Positions 57,750 to 64,000 of a stretch of 64,000 nt of DNA are shown here, in pieces. The stretch is taken from NCBI GenBank assembly GCA_037576195.1, contig CM075102.1, positions 39,118,745 to 39,182,744 on the forward strand. The letters are read 5' to 3'. The DNA is from Phytoseiulus persimilis (Eukaryota > Arthropoda > Arachnida > Mesostigmata > Phytoseiidae). The notes beneath the pieces were generated by a model. The model ran no database searches and was not told where the DNA came from. It saw nothing but the letters and a program-made list of their open reading frames with translations. Within the stretch, counting starts at the first letter, position 1. Each line of letters opens with the position of its first letter. Both the position numbers and the translations under genes were made by a program.

Positions 57750-58204
57750 CGAAAATGTTTCGTACGTTCGGAGCATCTGTCGGTCATGTTCAGAATGAAA
57801 TTTCCTCAATCCTCGCCGGCGGCGAATCGTAATTATAGAATGTACGTGACAACGTAGCACGTCGTTGTTTCCGAGCGCAGATATTTGTTCATCGATGAAG
57901 TTCCGCAGGCAACTAGGTCACCAGCTTTGAACTATCGAGAAGCAATAACTTCGACGCTATAGCATGACGGTTTCCGAAATGCCGTAGCCAATCTTGTTCG
58001 CCTCTCCGAAACAGCGTAAGCTCCTACGGGAAGCGTATCGCGCGGCTTTCTGAAATGTTCCCGAACCCCTTCAATCCTCGAATTCATTCCGTTCGACGGC
58101 GTCTCAAGCCGCGCCTAATTTGACAGGAGGCATCGAGAGAACGGTTGAGAAATCCATCTACCCATCCGTTCATCCTCATCTGTCTGTAGGTCTTCTGAAG
58201 AAAA
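57750..58204. other. No recognised gene
   Basis: Intergenic-like DNA between two candidate plus-strand genes. I see no repeat, RNA gene or recognisable promoter motif. Confidence 0.5.
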
Positions 58205-58681
58205 ATGAGCCGGAGAAAAGCAGTGAGAAAACTAAAAGACGCAAAAGATAGCGGGACCGAAAACCTGCTCCCTGAAAAACTTGCGCTCAGTCGACCAGAC
58301 AGCCTCCTGAGCCGAGTCGGTAGCGCCCCCTCCGTCCGTCCGCACAGGCAACGTACCAAGCCGCCGACCAACCTCAGAGGGATTGCTTGCAGCGGCTGTT
58401 CTGAACAAGATGAATTGGACGAAAAAAGGATGGAACGTCGCTCGTATCCTCGTAATAGCTTTTGTACGAGATGGCCTCTGCAGGATTCAGAGCCCAACAC
58501 CCTCTTCTCGCCCTTGTTTCCCTACGCTTTGTGTATTTTTCGAGGTTTCGCCCGCCCTCCTCTCTTCCGACCTCTGTCTCCTCACAGCCCCGCTCCTCCA
58601 CGATTTCTGTTCTGCTCCCCGCGGTTTACTTCTCCATTTTCTTCAACTCTTCCCGTCTCGGACCAGAGTCCGAGGAGCTAA
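58205..58681 (+). CDS. Candidate ORF, unknown basic protein (158 aa, N-terminal half convincing)
   Basis: The ATG at 58205 (A at -3) follows an in-frame stop by three codons. The first 80 residues are basic and polar and look like real protein (MSRRKAVRKLKDAKDSGTEN, then CSGCSEQDELDEKRMERRSY). The second half is Pro/Phe/Ser-rich and reads like pyrimidine-rich non-coding DNA, so a splice donor may lie near residue 80; GTATCC and GTACGA are present but weak. A minus-strand frame (58084-58500) overlaps but is Arg/Leu/Ser noise. No domain recognised; the basic N-terminus would suit a nuclear or ribosome-associated protein. Confidence 0.25.
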   Translation: MSRRKAVRKLKDAKDSGTENLLPEKLALSRPDSLLSRVGSAPSVRPHRQRTKPPTNLRGIACSGCSEQDELDEKRMERRSYPRNSFCTRWPLQDSEPNTLFSPLFPYALCIFRGFARPPLFRPLSPHSPAPPRFLFCSPRFTSPFSSTLPVSDQSPRS

Positions 58682-58719
58682 GACCGCCGCCACAGGGACC
58701 GGCTCACTCTAGCACTTAG

Positions 58720-61700
58720 CTGGTTTCAGCGATCATGAATAAACCACTCAGCGTCATAGGGTATTCCGTCAGGAATGCTTCGGTTAGAGTCATGTTTTCA
58801 TTTCATGACAGCAGATATGTTCGGGAACTTGAGGAAATTTGCCCAAAAAGATTCAGGAACACCGATGACCATGTGAAGCATCGATGAGGAAGCCGGCATG
58901 TGTTACCAGACACCCGAAAACTACACAGATGTGCCCACGTTCTTCTACGCCACTCGGCCCTCCAGTGGAATCAGTCCCCCGAAGTCTAAATTAGAAACCG
59001 GAGGAAGTATGTATCGTGTGAAATGATTGCGCAGGACACGAGCAAGTAGACCGTCTCCTTCATCTGTCCCCTCATATGATTTCGGACACGGCACTGTCTA
59101 ACGCGACTGCGCTCACCGTTGGTCCCACCTTGGAACATTCAGAAATGGATCGTGACCTTCCAGGGAGTACTCTCAGTTTCTCGCTCGAGTTTCCAGCGAG
59201 TTGGACAGACTTTCAGAACGAGATTGAGTTCCCTCCCGGATTGGTTCCGAGAGAATATATGAATATATCTCCGTTTTCCATGGATATGTCGTCGCAGAAT
59301 CGTGCGAGTTGTCCGAGAGGGTGTTCAGATACGAGTATCGGCTTAATAGGCATGCATGCAATAGGAATACCGCTGCATGAAAATGCCAGTCCATAGACTC
59401 GAAGGGCGAACCTGCGCACAAGGAATGCGAAGCGTTATTCATAGACTGTTGATGGGGAGATTTTTTTATCTTCTGTCTGTGATTTGCCAGCGAGCCAGAG
59501 GTTAGAAAGATCCCAAGAGCCAGGTGGAATCTCAGACTCGACATTTTCGACCTGCTACGGGTGATCGACTTGATCTGAGAATTTGGAAATTCGATTTCAA
59601 CTCTTTTTCGGGCACAAAACCCTAGTGGAGCTTTCTCGGTTCGTGCTTGACAACAAGACCTGGAAGCCACAGCGAGGCGATCGTTTTCGGGAGCGATACA
59701 TCGACTCGGTTTCAAACTGAATAAAACAAATAAGGATCGCTTGTAATTTCGGCGGCATTTTCAGTAAAGAGGAAGAGGGTGCTTGGCCTCCCATCAGACA
59801 TCTGAGCGAGTGAGTAATAATTGCTCTCGGTCTGCGGCCCGCATGGCCAGAAGCGCGTCCTGAGTACCCTCTGGCTTCTTGCTTCTGATTTGGCTCCGGC
59901 CGATTTCGCTGCTAACGTGTTCCGATCCGGTTGGCATTTGATTTCATTAACACAACGGAACGACGACGATCGTGTCAAGCCACGTCAGATCGAGCATCCC
60001 ACTTAAAAACATCCGAAGCCAACACATCCAGTTCTCACAGCGGTCCAGCCTCTCGGATTAACGTTTAATCGAAGCAGCGATCTACTGTGCACGCTTTCCT
60101 TGATTCTCTGCGAAACAGCTGATGTATAACGCCTTGTTCCAAGGAACGGAACTCATCTCTAAGCTGGAACCTCGAGCGTTCGTTTGAACACGATGCCCAA
60201 GCTAGTACCACACCCGACGACGTGCGCCACCCAAATGGCAGCTAGCGGCGAAACTCCAAAGACGCGCCAAGGGGTCCCCTCCGCATAGACGCCAGGGTGA
60301 TGCCCGACGTATTTAACGTTCGACGGATTCAGCCGATGAAAACCACTTCGGGACGTTGGGAGGCCGGCTCACGACGCAGTGATACTTACTCCGTCTCAAT
60401 TAAAATTCAAAACTGGTTGGTGGGTTGGTCGGTCTGTTCTCCTTCCAATGCTTAGCCTCTGGATAGCTCCCTTTCGGACGAGCTTAGCTGCAAATTAACA
60501 TTGATCCTTCCCGCTTTCATTTCGGGGGAATATTTCGTAAGGAACGGGGAGATCCCAAATGGCAGAACCCGACTTGTCTCTGATATGCGGAGCGAACCGC
60601 TCTATTGCTGGGAGCACCACGCTCAAACAGACAAAAATCGTGAGAAATAACCCGCGAGAAATTCAATAAATCAGATTTGGCAGTCGCCCATCTTGACAGC
60701 TTTCTGTGGACGCAAGAGCGATGAGTTTTGTAACGTAATTTTGAACATTTGCCTGAGGTGCTCTGATGCGACTCCAGCAAAACGAATCAGAATCCGATTG
60801 TTGGGAGACGGTCCGATCGTGACTCTAAGGCCTGAGCATTGTGAAAACATGAAGTGGAATCACGTATTCGCCACGGAGCGCTTTCTCCTCTTTAATGCTC
60901 CCGTCTCCCCTGACTCCGAATCTCGCTATGCTCGCTCGGTCTGCCAGACACTGGGCGAGCCCCATTGCAGTCAAGTGCTCCATCCCCAAGAGACCAACTG
61001 GCCGCAAGCCACCTGAGCCTTGCACCCTTCTCGCGCCGGCTTGTTCGTTGCTCGGTTCGTTCGTGCGGGGCTACATGGGGAATACCCTTTGCATTTCACC
61101 CTCACTGCGTATCTGTGCCTCCACGGAGCTCTCATCGTCTGGTTCTGCGCGCGGTCGTTCACACGATCTCGGCGGCGGTCGACTCGCTTCGCACGCCCTG
61201 GAAAACCCGACCAGGACCAGGCGGGTATGCTCGGTCGGAGTCCATGGTTACCGGCGGCGCTGAGGATTTTCGGAGGCGCAAGATCGGAATCCCCGCTCCG
61301 CCCTGGAGAGCGGTCCGCACTGTGCTTCTCGGGAGGAATGCCGCCGCCCCACCCAAACCTCATTTACATCGCTTATATTCTTTGTCTCCAGCTGAATACG
61401 CGGCGGAAGTGATGCGAGCCCTCGACGGGAGCTCACCGTGACGCGTTCACGTTCAGCACCAGGCCGGGGGAAAAATCACTGAAGTATTCTATGCTTTCCA
61501 TGGGTTACCTCGTCAAACTCCGTGGACAAGGATACAATATGAAACATTCTTTTGAGCAAGGAGGACTCGTGTTGCCACGAAACTCGTGTAGACGTAGGTG
61601 CCCTGCGTTGTGGCCGTAAACGAGCGCTTACGTTCTCGACTCCACCTGTTGCAACAGTGATGTTGTTCTGTTCCCATTTGTCCATCTCATCCATTTGGGA

Positions 61701-63191
61701 GGAACTCAAGCGAGTTCCATTAATTTTCATCAGACCTTCTCCTCTGTTCTGTCGGCTTGTTTCTATGTGGCTCGATTTCTCTTGACATTCGACCTCACGA
61801 GGTGTTGTTGCTCGTTCGAAACAACTTCGGACGGCGAAACGGTTTCACCGCCGCCCTCGGCTGCAAATTCCACCTCGGCCACCGTCACGATCTGAAAATG
61901 CTCCGAGTTCGTCCGCTGATTTTCTGCTCACTTTTTCGCACACCCGTTCTCGTTTTCTGTTCGCCTGCGTCTCTGCCCGCTATCGGACGCTGTAACCGAC
62001 ATTCTGAGGTTGATGTGAGCTAAATTGACGGGAAAACTCTATCTGGAGCATTGCGAGCTCTTACCTGAATTCATTTGTCTGAACGCGCCGCGGAAAAACC
62101 CAACGGTTGAACAAACAGCTGGCTCCACAAGCCATGTATACGAAAGGCAGAACGAAAAGCAACGAACAGGCAGGGTAGCTACGGCGTCACTAAATGAACT
62201 TATAGAGGAGGCGAGATTCTCTTAGTGGTAAACAAACCTGATGGTAACATCATGTTGTCGGAATCTTCCATTTTCAGACGAGTTGCTCTATTCATCTCGA
62301 GCATTGGCATGGCCTTGATGAAGAACAACGATGGGATCCAAGTCTGCGCTCACCGTTCTGAGCATTACGGCTGCTGACGGGGGCGGTACGAGTATGGAGC
62401 TCTCCGAGCTAACGGTTCTTGGATCCTGGGATCCACGGGGTTCGCCCCATGGAATCCCCAAACTTTCTCGGATCGGGTCTGTTCTCCCAGAGGAATCAGT
62501 GGAATCCGTTCTATTCGAAGCTGCTGTGCGCTGAAACGAGTCTATTTGAACTAGAGTCGGTCGAGACCAGTACTTGTAATCGATCTCGCCCTCATACTCA
62601 TGTAATGATGAAACAGGTGCTGTGGTATCTCAGCTGGGATCAGTTATCCTTCCATCACAGCCGACGTGATGTTTCCTGTCAATCAGGAAGGGGCTGAGGA
62701 GTCCTGTATGTGTCTGTCGAACACTCAACGCTCGATCCGGAGATTTGATTCCCGCAGCTTATTGACTGCTTTGGGATTGAACACACGTGCGTTTGCCACG
62801 GACTTCGTCGCCACGATTCACATTCGAACAGGTTCACGAGTGGAGTTAATTGTATCGGGAATCGGGAAGCCGCGTCAACGGTTTCCGTTTCGACGATATT
62901 CCGCCATAGATCGAACCCGCACTCCTTTTGCTCGCGAGCAGTGTGTCCATTGAGGGAGATTTTCGATCTCATGTGAGGGGATCCCATTCCCATCATATGA
63001 TGCAGGAGAACCGACCGTACAGTCTTTCCAACAATCGGGGGAGCTTTCGTGAACGTTCGATGGAGAGTCATCTCGATGCGCTCGGAGAGTCGAGTCTCCA
63101 ACTGTGTACCCTTGGTGTTCTGGTGGTGTGTCCGTCCATTATCATACGGGTATTGATCTGAGAATCCATTGGACGCGCTGCTACTTTAGAC
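58720..63191. other. No recognised gene
   Basis: Frames reach 180 codons (59173-59715, minus) and 158 (60965-61441, plus) without start, splice or motif support. Plus- and minus-strand frames between 60900 and 61450 mirror each other, as is typical of CpG-rich noise. No RNA gene, microsatellite or element end was recognised. Confidence 0.45.
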
Positions 63192-63275
63192 CGGCGAGAC
63201 GGTCGAGTGGTTAGCGCAGGCCGCAGCCAAACGTATAGACGTGCGGGAGCTATTGCAATCTGGATTTGACTGCAT
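63192..63275 (+). ncRNA. tRNA-like block (type II, possible SINE head)
   Basis: CGGTCGAGTGGTTAGCGC at 63200-63217 closely resembles the A-box region of serine/leucine tRNAs (GGCCGAGTGGTTAAGGC). About 60 bases on, GGATTTGACTGC (63262-63273) is a degenerate B box. Between them ACGT-ATAG-ACGT could form a variable-arm hairpin. The acceptor stem is not evident. A tRNA relic or SINE head is more likely than a functional tRNA. It shares the GTTAGCG core with the block at 54086. Confidence 0.3.
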
Positions 63276-64000
63276 GATAGGTGGTCAATTCAATCACTAC
63301 CGCTGCCAGTCTATTTTGAGGGTGGATTCCGTTGCTTCCATCTCCTTGGAGTACTCTCGGCGCAAGTCACTCGTGATTCCGCATGTGATACCAATCCACC
63401 CGATTCCAGTCCTGACTTCATCACTTGCTGAAAGGGCCTCTTCCGTATAGGTCTCATTGGATGGCTTGGCTTGATAGGGAGCTGCATTCCTCCATCCTTT
63501 TCCACCTGCCTTGGATTCCGGCTTCTCCTCTCGGCGGTCTCATTCGTGTACTGGTGGGAGGATGGTTTAGTTCATAATTGGGATCTAAGTGTCATTTAAA
63601 TACAAGTTCGCGAATAGATTTCTGGGGATTTTAACCAAGCTTAATCATCGGGATTCTTGACGTACGATTGATGGCTCAGGCGAGATCCGATGCATAATAA
63701 ATTCCAAGTAATGGAGAGGATGGGCAAGGACCACCAACGCGGCTGTTCGAATATTCAGAGGGAAGTATTCTATTTGTTTGATAATTCGGCATTACGCTAT
63801 GATTGCACGACATGGAGTCGACCACTCGGCAATGCAGCCCGCTTGCTCTCGGAGCGGGAACCACGACTGGGCCGCCGGCAACTGACGGATTTAACGATGA
63901 AGATGCACATCGAGAGTCTTATTCTGACGAATTAGATCTTTCGAGTTCTGAATTAGTCAACCTGTCGGCGTGTATGAGGTGACCAACGAGAACTCATCAC
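63276..64000. other. No recognised gene
   Basis: Short frames only (up to 81 codons). The stretch after 63550 is somewhat AT-richer than the rest of the window. If the block at 63192 is a SINE head, its body would lie here, but no A-rich or simple-repeat tail was seen. Confidence 0.45.

Noticed and set aside
1-64000. CRISPR array, rRNA genes, telomere or satellite array
   Set aside because: No regularly spaced direct repeats, no rRNA signature sequences and no tandem arrays beyond short microsatellites were seen.

Overview
This window reads as non-coding eukaryotic nuclear DNA, with no gene that I can name. By eye the base composition is close to 50% GC. CpG and TCGA/GATC words are abundant rather than depleted, which argues against a vertebrate and suggests an unmethylated invertebrate. 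The longest open frames are about 240-280 codons, near what noise gives in 64 kb at this composition, so it is not bacterial or other gene-dense DNA. Candidate introns are short GT-AG segments, mostly 50-150 bases. An arthropod with a compact, CpG-rich genome, such as a parasitiform (phytoseiid-like) mite, would fit, but that is inference only; no diagnostic gene was recognised.

Coding signal is weak and scattered. I list the open frames that look least like noise, because they have a good start context, protein-like composition, or a GT-AG intron that joins two frames in phase. These lie at 3.85-4.56 kb, 5.5-5.8 kb, 6.66-7.19 kb, 9.7-10.3 kb, 18.9-19.2 kb, 23.7-24.2 kb, 28.1-28.8 kb, 29.7-30.1 kb, 43.7-44.7 kb, 49.5-51.3 kb, 53.7-54.0 kb, 57.0-57.7 kb and 58.2-58.7 kb. 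None has a domain I recognise, and many overlap antisense frames that look as good. Every confidence is therefore low. The most convincing is a 103-residue single-pass membrane-protein frame at 18,884-19,195 on the minus strand.

The clearest structural finding is a pair of inverted, diverged copies of a roughly 310-bp repeat at 51.5-51.8 and 52.2-52.5 kb. Beside it on the minus strand, at 52.8-53.1 kb, is a peptide with faint LINE reverse-transcriptase character. A pogo/Tigger-like transposon terminus lies at 14.58-14.63 kb. Two tRNA-like pol III promoter blocks, possibly SINE heads, lie near 54.05 and 63.2 kb.

The rest is simple sequence and small secondary structures: four G or C homopolymers of 11-12 bases, GA and tetranucleotide tracts, polypurine tracts, a 35-base alternating purine-pyrimidine tract at 40.84 kb, and several perfect short inverted repeats (10.5, 38.8, 47.3 and 49.4 kb). 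Long stretches, notably 14.6-18.1, 19.2-23.7, 30.1-38.8 and 58.7-63.2 kb, contain nothing that I can support as a feature.
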